Origin: Maratus speciosus
Lineage: Eukaryota > Arthropoda > Arachnida > Araneae > Salticidae
Direction: 5' to 3'
NCBI GenBank assembly: GCA_963932465.1
Contig: OZ010787.1
Location: forward strand, 14,186,926 to 14,250,925
Length of the DNA: 64,000 nt
The notes beneath the pieces are model-generated. The model did no database searches. It saw nothing but the letters and a program-made list of their open reading frames with translations, and was not told the origin of the DNA. The translations under genes were made by a program, and so were the position numbers. Positions 55,565-64,000 of the stretch are shown piece after piece (positions within the stretch are counted from its first letter, which is position 1; every line of letters begins with the position of its first letter).

Positions 55565-55750
55565 AAAAGTACAAACCATACATTTCGAGAGTATGATTGA
55601 CTCTTCGATTATCATTCCTAGCTTCATCATATTCATCCGCTTCAGGTTTCTCTGATTTGAAAACATTTTGAATAATTTCGTTATCCGTTAATTGTTCATA
55701 ACCAATTTCGTTCTTGTCACAATTAAGCCAGTCTGTACTTTCTAGCTGCT
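55565..55750 (-). pseudogene. Tigger-type transposase, C-terminal remnant
   Basis: Minus-strand codons read ESTDWLNCDKNEIGYEQLTD, NEIIQNVFKSEKPEADEYDE and RRVNHTLEM. The D.WL.CD....GYE.LTD.EI acidic region followed by a run of E/D residues is the tail of pogo/Tigger transposases. The DNA-binding and DDE parts are not recognisable upstream (to the left), so only a stub remains. Confidence 0.7.
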
Positions 55751-56177
55751 GTTTCTCCCGTCAGACAAGCCTTTTACTCAAAATAGCGCCGTCTCACTCG
55801 GGTTTATGTGCATTTGAATTTTTGTTGTTCGTTTCTGATTTTTTTAAAAATGAGGAAAGGGAGGGGGCGGTTAATCGGAAGTTTACTGTATTCGTGATTA
55901 TGTTACCATCACTTTAAATTATAATTGAACATCGGTATCGTGGAAATTCAAAGAACTGTTTGCACACATACATACAAAGGGGTAACCGCATTTTAATCCT
56001 CTAATTGCTCTAGAAATATAATCATTCTTTTAGGAGACTAAAAAAAAAGGGAATACATTAAGTCAGTGTTTCTCAATGATTTTTACCTCACAGTATACTT
56101 AAACTCTTGGTTAAATATCCCCGTCACACTAAACGTATTATAATTGAAAAAACGTTATGAAAGACTACATGATTTTT

Positions 56178-56723
56178 AGGTGCGTTCGTAATTATATAAA
56201 TGCGTACCACCTATAGTCGTCGTTCAGTCCGTCTATCCGCATATAACAGAGCAAAAACTACCCAACCGAATAGTCTGAAATTTTAAATATATAATTGTTG
56301 CAAAATTTTGTCGAGTCATTTCAAATTTTATGAAAATCGGATGTATAGTTTAATTACAAGGACATTCAAAAGTTTTCCGTTACATTACGGCCAATGGGAA
56401 TAAATTATTGCAAGTGCATTTTAATGATGTTACAGCATTCCGAATGGTCTGAAATTTTAAATATATAATTGTTGCATAATTTTGTCTGGTCATTTAAAAT
56501 TTTATGAAAATCGGGTGTATAGTTTAATTACAGGGACAGTCAAAAGTTTTCCGTTACATGACGGCCAATGGGAAAAAATTATTGCAAGCGCATTTTAATG
56601 ATTTTATAGCCTTTCGAACAGAATGAAATTGATATGCACTTATGAAGTGCACTAAAATATACATTCAGTACAATATGCGGTGCAAAATATATTTATAAAC
56701 TAGCTATAGTACGAACGCACCTC
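56178..56723 (-). repeat. Complete copy of the GTGCGTTCGTA repeat, inverted
   Basis: 546 bp, bounded by AGGTGCGTTCGTA and TACGAACGCACCT. It holds CCGTCTATCCGCATATAAC near the left end and two units of about 174 bp (TTGCAAGTGCATTTTAATGA near 56407, TTGCAAGCGCATTTTAATGA near 56581). Matches 1-473 in reverse. This copy defines the family as having 13-bp inverted ends. Confidence 0.85.
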
Positions 56724-56729
56724 ATTTGC

Positions 56730-58355
56730 CTCGTTTGACGAGCAATTTCCAACTTTTTTTTTTTTTTTTTACTAACACAAACAAAATGCTCTATGAGAAC
56801 TAAAAAATAGACTAAATATTTATATAATTTGTTATCGAAAGAATATCAAAATTGTTATAAAGTTATTTTACATTATTTCTTACATTTAACTTATTACGTT
56901 TACTTGGTTTACGTTTAAAAGAATGCTAAAATGCTTATCAATTTAAATGCATTAACTTTCAAAGAGATATCTGAGAATGACTTTTAATTTTTTTTAAATA
57001 ATAATATTTCTTTTATAAGATACAATTTTTGAATAGTCATTACTCTTAAATCACTTTCATTTGGAAATTATCATTTCTACTGCTCTTTCTATTAAACCCT
57101 TTTCTTTAAGTGATATAGTTTTTTCTGAAAGAATGAACTTTATCTAAATATGTGAGACAATTTTCACAATTTCCTTGCATAAAGAGTATCCAAACAGAGA
57201 AACAAACTTAGAAATAATAAAGCTTTATGACACTAAATCTCATTTCAAAGTAAATTGCATAATATGAAAGGCCTATCAATATTTCTGCTGATTCTTCTGC
57301 TAATTTTCGAGACACATCTGAGATTTTCCAATAGCGACCTTTTTGGAAGCACTGCTTTAACCCTTTATGACTCGACGATACTTTAAATACCACAGTATTC
57401 TATCCCAATTAAAACACACTGATTGAATGCATTCGCAATGGTACTGTTAGGAAACAATAGTAAATACTACACTTGAGCATTCCTAAATAGCAATAGCAGT
57501 TCCAATAAGCTGAAAATTGCTCACGAAGCTATTTTGGCGCGTGTGAGTGTCCCTTTTGCTTCCATTTTCTTGTCTGACATGATATCCCTAACTTTTGCTT
57601 GGAAACATTGTAAATTTTAAAGGTAAGGCTGTCATATTTTTTTTCTTGCTTTAAATAGATCACGTGACAATACGTTATGCTAGAAAAAGTAATTTTCAGT
57701 TTGTTTATTTTACGAAGCACTTTTCAAAACCGTCGGGATTACGTTGAACAGGATTTTTAATTAGATTTTTATCGTTTGAATATATATGGTGCATAAAAAC
57801 GTATATATTTATTAGGGATGCGTGGGTTCTAGACAGGTGGATTTTGATACAATGTATGGGAAGATATTACATGATTTATGCATGAATAATGCAAAAAACG
57901 TGCTATTTTTATCTTTAAAAAAATATTATATTTTTATAAAACAAAAATGGAAAAAAATTACAAATTAGAAAAAAAAATTAAAAATATCTTTTAGCATTTT
58001 TATGAATCCTTTTGTGTTTTCTACAACTAAACGTTTGGAAATTTCTTTCCGATTTGCTTTCCATCAGACGATAGTGTTACAACTGTTGAATATTCTTCTG
58101 ATGGCGAAATGCTCACTCATGATGTACCAACAACATAATCATCTAGTAATACATACATCATGGACACATATACAGTAGATATATGCATGATAAGTCACAT
58201 TAAAATAATAAGAAAAAATTGGATATAGTTTTTTTTTTTTTTTAAAGTCTCGATTTTTGTCCAAAGTGTTACTTTAAAGTACCACATCAAGTAATTAGCC
58301 ATTATTAACAAAAAAAAATTAAACCTTTTATTTTTAGCGCTTATATCTTCTAATG
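56730..58355. other. No recognised gene
   Basis: AT-rich with T runs near 56756-56770 and 58227-58244. Frames at 57208-57393 and 57529-57720 (minus) show no motif. Confidence 0.5.
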
Positions 58356-58357
58356 TA

Positions 58358-59051
58358 CAGTGCGGCGCAAAAGTTTAAGCACAACGCAAATATTTTAATA
58401 AAAATAAAATTGTACAACGGAATGTTTTGAAATAGCCACTGTAGGTGACTACTATGATCATGATCATAAATATATATCTCAAATTTGGAAAATATTTATC
58501 GCTATGAAAATCAGAAATTTAAAAAAAAAAAAATAATAAAAAAAATTTTGTGATGTGCAAAAGTTTATGCACAAATGAGATTTTATGCAAAAATCCCCTT
58601 AAACATGATAGGTGAAGGATCTGCGAGACTTTTTTTCTAGAGTATAAAGTGTACAGATCGCTGTATACGAGTTATATCAAAATGCCGAAATCTCTGCAGT
58701 TCTTGCCTAAAGAAGTTGTAGAAGTTTGGAAGTTTATAGCTGAAGGTAAATCCGTTTTGAAAATTTCGCTTATTTTAAATCTGTCTAAACGGGGTATTTA
58801 CAGAGTTTTGCAACGTGGAAAATAATTCAAAAATGCGTATCGCTCAGAAAGGTCGAGTAAAATCACATTTCGTGAGGACAAAAGAATTAAAAGATTGGCT
58901 GTAACTAGCAGTTTGTCTCTTAATCGGATAAAAAATCGACTTGGATCAAAAATATCACATGACACCCTACGCAGACAAATAACCGAATCAGGATTCGTCA
59001 AAAAGCAAAATTTAGCTCGTAAGCCTTTTCTGAAACAGTGTCACAAACAAG
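58358..59051 (+). mobile_element. Left part of a Tc1/Tc3-type element, cut by an LTR element
   Basis: TA at 58356-58357, then CAGTGCGGCGCAAAAGTTTA. A second, direct copy, GTGCAAAAGTTTATGCACAA, lies about 185 bp inward (58555), the IR/DR plan of Tc3-like elements. The transposase begins at 58682 and is cut at 59051 by the LTR at 59052. The right end would lie beyond the window. Confidence 0.8.
58682..59051 (+). pseudogene. Tc1/Tc3-type transposase, N-terminal half
   Basis: Starts MPKSLQFLPKEVVEVWKFIA and continues with KISLILNLSKRGIYRVLQRG, a first helix-turn-helix. A stop (58823-58825) interrupts it; the same frame continues with SSKITFREDKRIKRLAVT, SLNRIKNRL and SHDTLRRQITESGFV, the usual second DNA-binding part and linker. 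The frame enters the LTR at 59052, so the catalytic DDE domain is missing here. It differs in sequence and in end motif from the element at 48015, so it is another family. Confidence 0.85.
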
Positions 59052-59754
59052 TGCTGGCAAGATCTAGACAACTATTAAAAATTAGGTTAATGAATATCTT
59101 AATTTATCTATAAATTCCCTAGCACAAGCTAACAAGAGTGTTGGGCGCACCCTTTTCTCCGAACTTACTTGATCCAAAAGAAAATCTATCTTATAGGGGC
59201 CTCTAATTATAGAGAACCTGGTGATCGTAAAGCCTAGTTAGTTAATAGATAACCTACGGTCATTTACCTAAAAGGTTATCTTGAATAAATAAGACAATGC
59301 GTTGTGAAATGTTTAGAAGATAACTAACCTATGGCCAATTGGTTTGAAGGGAAATATATAATAAAATCAAAACCACTAAATATAACTCCCCAATTTTCAG
59401 ACAAACCAACCCTACAAGATAAATTTAATTATGGCTTTTTCATATATGGTCTAATAATAATATTAAGCAGTCAGGTAATTTCTAAATACTTAAAATAAGT
59501 AATTAGCAAGATTTTTAACAAATAATAACAAAGAAGGGAATTAATAATAATAAATCATTTATTTACACCACAGGCAAATTATATTAAGTTACAATTAAAT
59601 AATTCATACTTTTACCATCCAAAATAATAACTCATGAAAAAAAACACTAATTTGGATATTAATTGAAGTTGACAAGTTCTCCTGGGCACCCTATTCCCAA
59701 TTCAAACATTTGATATTAATACGGTACACAATAGAAAAGAGAACATCCATAACA
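59052..59754 (-). repeat. Left (3') LTR, extent partly inferred
   Basis: The outer edge at 59052 (plus strand TG, minus strand CA) is fixed by the matching copy. The inner edge is inferred: CATAACA at about 59754 gives a TG start on the minus strand, a few bases after the purine run. That would make the LTR about 700 bp. Only the first 180 bp are confirmed by comparison. Confidence 0.55.
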
Positions 59755-60110
59755 TCGTACCTTTTTCCCCATTGGGGGTCACAAGATCCTTTTAGAGTTG
59801 TAGACTTGACAGTATATATATATATATATCCAAAAGTTCTTTTTTTTTGTTTGTAGAACCACAACACACATATTCGTGTTCCGTAATTTTAGTTTTATTT
59901 ACACTAAATTCCACCCAGGTCTGGGCCACAAGCAAAAATGTTTAAATCATTTTTTTAAAAAAAATTAACACTACTATATTGCTCGTCATAGACAGAGCAA
60001 GTAAACATGGGCAGATCAGCCAAAAGGGCTTGAAAAAAAAATAACCACCGCACTCTGGAACGCTTTTTGTACATCTGTATTTTTTTCGAGAAAAAGAAAA
60101 TCTCTCTCTG

Positions 60111-60452
60111 TTAAAAATTTGCATGTGCGGCCCTGAGTGGTGGATGCGAATTAACATATTCCGCATAATTAAAATCTCCAACCACTCGCCGCTGCCTGGA
60201 CCCGCCTTCGTGTCGGCCAGTGGTCAGTGGGTCCCCGGAATGCACAGGGCCTTCCGACCCTCCTACATCCGATATTTCAAACCCCACTTTCTCACGAGAC
60301 CGCGGGCTCCCACACGAAGATCCTGCAGCTGTCCCATAAAACATGAGGTCATAAGAGTCCCTCTTTTGTACCAAAACTGTCCAATTCTTTACTTTACATC
60401 GTAATATCATACATACAGATAGTAACTGGCAATTAAGCTTTCCCCTTAGCAA
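60111..60452 (-). other. 113-codon open frame inside the LTR element, function unknown
   Basis: Longest frame of the interior, GC-richer than its surroundings. It lies after the integrase remnant in the minus-strand order. Its end, RVVGDFNYAEYV, vaguely resembles C-terminal tails of Gypsy polyproteins (RSGRV...YV), but the match is weak. It could also be captured sequence. Confidence 0.3.
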
Positions 60453-60565
60453 AACACTTGCCTGGGAAAATACTTAATGCTCTTGGTACCCATCCTTAAT
60501 AAAATAATAATAATGTATTAATAAATGCATACATAAAAACAATAATACTGTACATTGAAAAAAAA

Positions 60566-60668
60566 ACTTGAATTAAAAAATTAATCAATTAGATAAAATA
60601 ATCACTTAGATAAAAAAAACTTGAATTAAAAAATTAATCAATTAGATAAAATAATCACTTAGATAAAT
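60566..60668. repeat. Exact tandem duplication of about 50 bp
   Basis: ACTTGAATTAAAAAATTAAT followed by CAATTAGATAAAATAATCAC and TTAGATAAA occurs twice in a row with no visible difference, so the duplication is recent. Confidence 0.85.
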
Positions 60669-60799
60669 ATATACATAGATGATATCGACAGTAAACTTAT
60701 TCATATATATATATATCTTTTTCCTTCAAAAAAATAGTTCTAAATATCCAAAATGTTGAAATCATGCCAACATTACTTCCCCCCCAACACAAAGCACTT

Positions 60800-61125
60800 G
60801 AAAGTCCATGTACAGGAACTATAACATCTTTCAAGTGGACCGATGTCCTTATCAAACACCGAAAGCCTCTCCAACGGCTGGACGTTGCAGATCTGTAAGG
60901 CACTGGGGCTTCTCCTCTATGCTCCCTGATTCACCTCTTCCGTAGTGTTCAAAACTCTGTGAAGTCCGTGCAGAGATATGAATGTTCATTATCAAATACA
61001 CGCTGATGTTATCTGTATAGTTCATTAAAATATGCCTGTACCCTAAATTGTACATTGTACATAAGATGAATATTCCTTCTTATTCTGTCCACGGTTTTAT
61101 GCAGATTTGTATACGGTCCCTAAAG
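60800..61125 (-). pseudogene. Decayed Ty3/Gypsy-like integrase remnant
   Basis: Minus-strand codons give HKTVDRIRRNIHLM (about 61060-61100), like the zinc-binding H2C2 start of Gypsy integrases (KT..RIRR.FYW). Further on come DLQRPAVGEAFGV and, in another frame, VFDKDIGPLE (about 60830-60890), like the start of the catalytic core (LQPLPVGEPFE...D..GPL). Several shifts and stops break it. The family call rests on these two short matches and should be treated as tentative. Confidence 0.45.
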
Positions 61126-63307
61126 CAGTGTTCCCCATAACCATCACAGCCGCATACTGCATGAGTTCTGTCTCTCTGTGATGAAGGTACAGTCCCTGAA
61201 TGTTCCCAAAAATTGTATATATGTGTACCAATTTAGAAGAGAAAACAAAAAGTTAATCATAAAAGATAAAATCCCAAAATTAGGAACCTAATTAATTATG
61301 CCAAAGAGTTTAAATACTGATCACAAAGTTTAGCACACTTTTTTACACAAAGCAAGTATTCAGTTCATGACTACATAAGTACAACATTTAAATATCCATA
61401 TTAAGAAAGGTTTATAACACACAATGAAACATATTTACCAACATAACTTTTTACACCGAATAATCATTTAACTACCAAACAAGCAAATATATCAATACAT
61501 ATTCTTACATTTTTCAAATACTTTTTTTACAATTATTTCACTACCTTTATAGTTTACAACACACATATATTTTTAAAACTATGCAACCACAATATCTAAA
61601 ATTGATTCTCATATAGTAAATTCGATACTTTCATTCAGTAAATTACGTGATTCTCTAAACGTACCCTCTGATTAAAAGTTAACCAAATAACTATTAATAT
61701 TCTCTCAAATATAAGAAACTCAGTCTCAGACTTAAAAAAAAAAAACAAAAAAAAAAAAAAAAAAAAAAAACAGCACTTCCACCCAGAGAAGGAGATAGAG
61801 ATAGTAGAAATTTAAAAACAAAAGAAAGCAGAAAAGAAAAAAAAAACAGTATTTCATATTATTTTGTGACTGAATCCTTTATCTGAAATTACAAATTATG
61901 AGTGTAAGTATTATCATGTTACTTTATTTTAAATAAATCACTTAAACACTCTTCTTCTATTTATTCTTTTCTTTCATATAAATAAGTGGATTGTTTCCAC
62001 TCATTCACCGATTCACTACTCCCTCTTCCTCAATAGGTACTTTAACCACCCGAGCAAACAGTGCAATACAAGCTATCGTAAAATTACCATTTCTAATAGC
62101 GTCAACAAAAGAGGAGAAAGAAGAAAAAAAAATATCCACTTTTCCAGCTACCCGTTACCTGCCATCGATAACACTTAGAATCGCCCATTATAATGTATCG
62201 AAACAGGCTGGAAAGTGATAATTCCAGAGCGGCCGAAGGTCACCCCTTAATGCCAAGCCAAGTCTAGTACGAGCTGGAGTGGCCCTTAAGAGAGAGGCGT
62301 GGATATTCCGTTTGCAAAGTAAGTAACAATTACTTCTATTAATCCCTGTAATACATGTATTATCTTTACATTACTTCTCCGTATTCCTTAATCTGCACCC
62401 TATACATCGCCTATGCAACAAAAACAATTTCTTTTCGTACTATTTACTATAATAATTAACTATAATACAAGTGTTTGTAATGCAAATACGGAAGTCTAGT
62501 AGCCATTTTGCTGCATCAATGACATTCCACGAAACCAGTTTCACTTCCTCCCGTACGGAACTGTAGCCTGTTTTCTTACAAACAGCATCTGATATCCTTA
62601 TTTGATTACTGTCTCCCCTATAAATGTTAGTTCCATTTAGACCTATGAAAAGTGCTAAGAAAAACTCGATATACTTTCTTAAAATATAACATCCAAAAAT
62701 GTTATTCCTGTTCATTGGAATCCCTCACTTTTACTGACACCTGTATAAGACGAAACTTAATTCGTAACTAATAAAGTTGAACCGCGCCTTCGAATTTACA
62801 GTATATTGCAGAATAAACGGGTTCTGTGTACTTTATATTAAAATATCCTAAACAATTAATTTTGTATTCACCCCGAGAGAAAAAAAAAGCAAGGAAAAAA
62901 AATTATCAATAATAACTCTACGAATACTCTTATCTAAAATATATAAATATCGTTTTCAACTGATACTCTTAAAATTGAATTAAAACCACGAATGTTTTTT
63001 CTTTCTTTCTTTCTTTTCTTCTTTTTTTTTTTTTTGTTGTTGTATGTGGAAACCCTTATTTTTTTAAATACAATACCCTAATACCTGCACCCAATCTATA
63101 TTTTTACAGGGGAACCCTGAAGAAAGACATGATCCTCTTCCACACAATGCCGGCCGGCTAAAAATAAATCTCCGCCTGCAGAGAATATCAATGCCTGGGA
63201 GCTGATCAGCCCTCTTTCCGCTCTCCACACAAAAATGTAAGTAAAAATTAATTTAAATAATGATTTAATTATTATTCCACAAGAGAAAACAAAAATTATA
63301 AATAGAA

Positions 63308-63338
<31 letters not shown>

Positions 63339-63820
63339 ATAATACCCCTCTATTATTATTTCTTAATGCACATGTATAATATACAATTACTCATTATAAT
63401 TCAACTCGATATATTTAACAAACTCCTAAACCTGAGAAAAACATATATAAAAAGTAAATATATAATTTTCAATAATATATTTTCTCATATTATCATTTGT
63501 CATGACTGAACCTTGTTATAAAAGTTGTGCCAATCTTTGTTTTGTCCACAGGAGAACTTTGTCATTCGAACAAAACAAAAAAAAAAATTTAATATGTAGG
63601 ATGAAAAAATTGAAATTATCTGCATAATAATTTAGACCTAAATATCCTTAGAATGTTAATACGTAAAGTATAAAAAAGGTATAAGTTTATTGAATAAAAA
63701 CAAAAATTATTAATGTAATTAATTTGACCCAAAATGTAATTATAATTAAGATAAAATAATAATAACCTCACGTTCCCAAAGGAAGAGATCACGGTACCAC
63801 CTAAGTATCGGGGAAGCCCA
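61126..63820. other. LTR-element interior without readable genes
   Basis: AT-rich with poly-A or poly-T tracts at about 61735-61770, 63020-63035 and 63309-63335. Frames at 61991-62218 (plus) and 62440-62715 (minus) have no motif I recognise. I could not find a reverse-transcriptase YxDD motif or a gag zinc knuckle. Confidence 0.45.
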
Positions 63821-64000
63821 TGCTGGCAAGATCTAGACAACTATTAAAAATTAGGTTAATGAATATCTTAATTTATCTATAAATTCCCTAGCACAAGCTA
63901 ACAAGAGTGTTGGGCGCACCCTTTTCTCCGAACTTACTTGATCCAAAAGAAAATCTATCTTATAGGGGCCTCTAATTATAGAGAACCTGGTGATCGTAAA
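63821..64000 (-). repeat. Right (5') LTR, cut by the window edge
   Basis: Identical to 59052-59231. Begins TGCTGGCAAG on the plus strand. It shows that the element is longer than 4.95 kb. Confidence 0.85.

Larger units (their letters stand above)
53519..55888 (-). mobile_element. pogo/Tigger-like element with nested insertions
   Basis: Ends are CAGTAAACTTCCGATTA at the left and TAATCGGAAGTTTACTG at the right; TA follows at 55889-55890, while the left TA is not preserved. CAGT...CCGATTA ends are typical of pogo/Tigger. A minus-strand transposase C-terminus lies near the right end, and a second CGGATAATCGA occurs at 53564-53590. About 2.4 kb, much of it later insertions. Confidence 0.75.
59052..64000 (-). 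mobile_element. LTR retrotransposon, Ty3/Gypsy-like, runs off the window
   Basis: A direct repeat beginning TGCTGGCAAGATCTAGAC starts at 59052 and again at 63821 and is identical over the 180 bp that can be compared. On the minus strand the right LTR ends CCAGCA and is followed at once by TGGGCTTCCCCGATAC (63805-63820), a good position and start for a tRNA primer-binding site. Near the left LTR a purine run on the minus strand, GGGGAAAAAGG (about 59760-59770), fits a polypurine tract. A decayed integrase lies at 60800-61125. The 4-kb interior is otherwise without readable genes. Confidence 0.7.

Noticed and set aside
60111..60452. Host exon in the GC-rich stretch at 60120-60400
   Set aside because: Frames are open on both strands, no splice or family motif is convincing, and it lies between two identical LTRs.

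Overview
The window is strongly AT-rich eukaryotic DNA made almost entirely of decayed and nested transposable elements. The mix of families (a Penelope-like retroelement with a GIY-YIG tail, Tc1/Tc3, mariner, hAT, pogo/Tigger-like and piggyBac-like elements, a Ty3/Gypsy-like LTR element, tRNA-derived SINEs and many palindromic MITEs) fits an invertebrate, most likely an arthropod. One large element has ends I know from moth and aphid genomes, but the species cannot be read from the sequence. I recognise no host gene, no intact tRNA or rRNA, no CRISPR array and no bacterial-type operon. Nearly all open frames are 60-130 codons and lie in repeats or palindromes.

Layout. 1-7 kb: a dispersed repeat ending in ACGAACGCACCT, a GGGACCGAAATG minisatellite, a GGGCCG-rich repeat, a tandem repeat split by a piggyBac-type MITE in TTAA, and a 5'-truncated Penelope-like element at 4835-5945. 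7-12.4 kb: palindromic MITEs, two related minus-strand tRNA-derived SINEs, an internally deleted mariner (10589-11252) and a probable Penelope 3' tail. 15.4-20.4 kb: a dense cluster of six or more palindromic MITE families, a short hAT MITE with a perfect 8-bp target duplication, and a tRNA-Ser-like SINE with an 11-bp target duplication. 21.5-25.4 kb: a fold-back element, then a roughly 200-240-bp tandem array broken by two TA-flanked pogo/Tigger-like elements, one of which holds a piggyBac-type MITE.

31-43 kb is the most layered part. A 9.5-kb insertion with hAT ends and an 8-bp target duplication (32722-42239) sits in a copy of the first repeat. It contains a 7.5-kb element (34001-41456) that carries a roughly 325-bp satellite array and a 2.9-kb fold-back element (36131-39010). 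The arms of that fold-back element carry inverted copies of a fragment of an uncharacterised multicopy protein family.

45-59 kb: a LINE remnant, a 1.56-kb Tc3-like element with a nearly readable DD34E transposase (48015-49572), a hAT element (49645-51740) holding a 1.3-kb near-complete palindrome, and a pogo/Tigger-like element (53519-55888) full of smaller insertions. From 59052 to the window edge lies an LTR element on the minus strand, inserted in a second Tc1/Tc3-type transposase. Its two LTRs are identical over the 180 bases that can be compared, although its coding region is broken.

The genes do not form a pathway. The transposase and reverse-transcriptase remnants explain how the repeats spread, and the nesting order gives a relative history of insertions.
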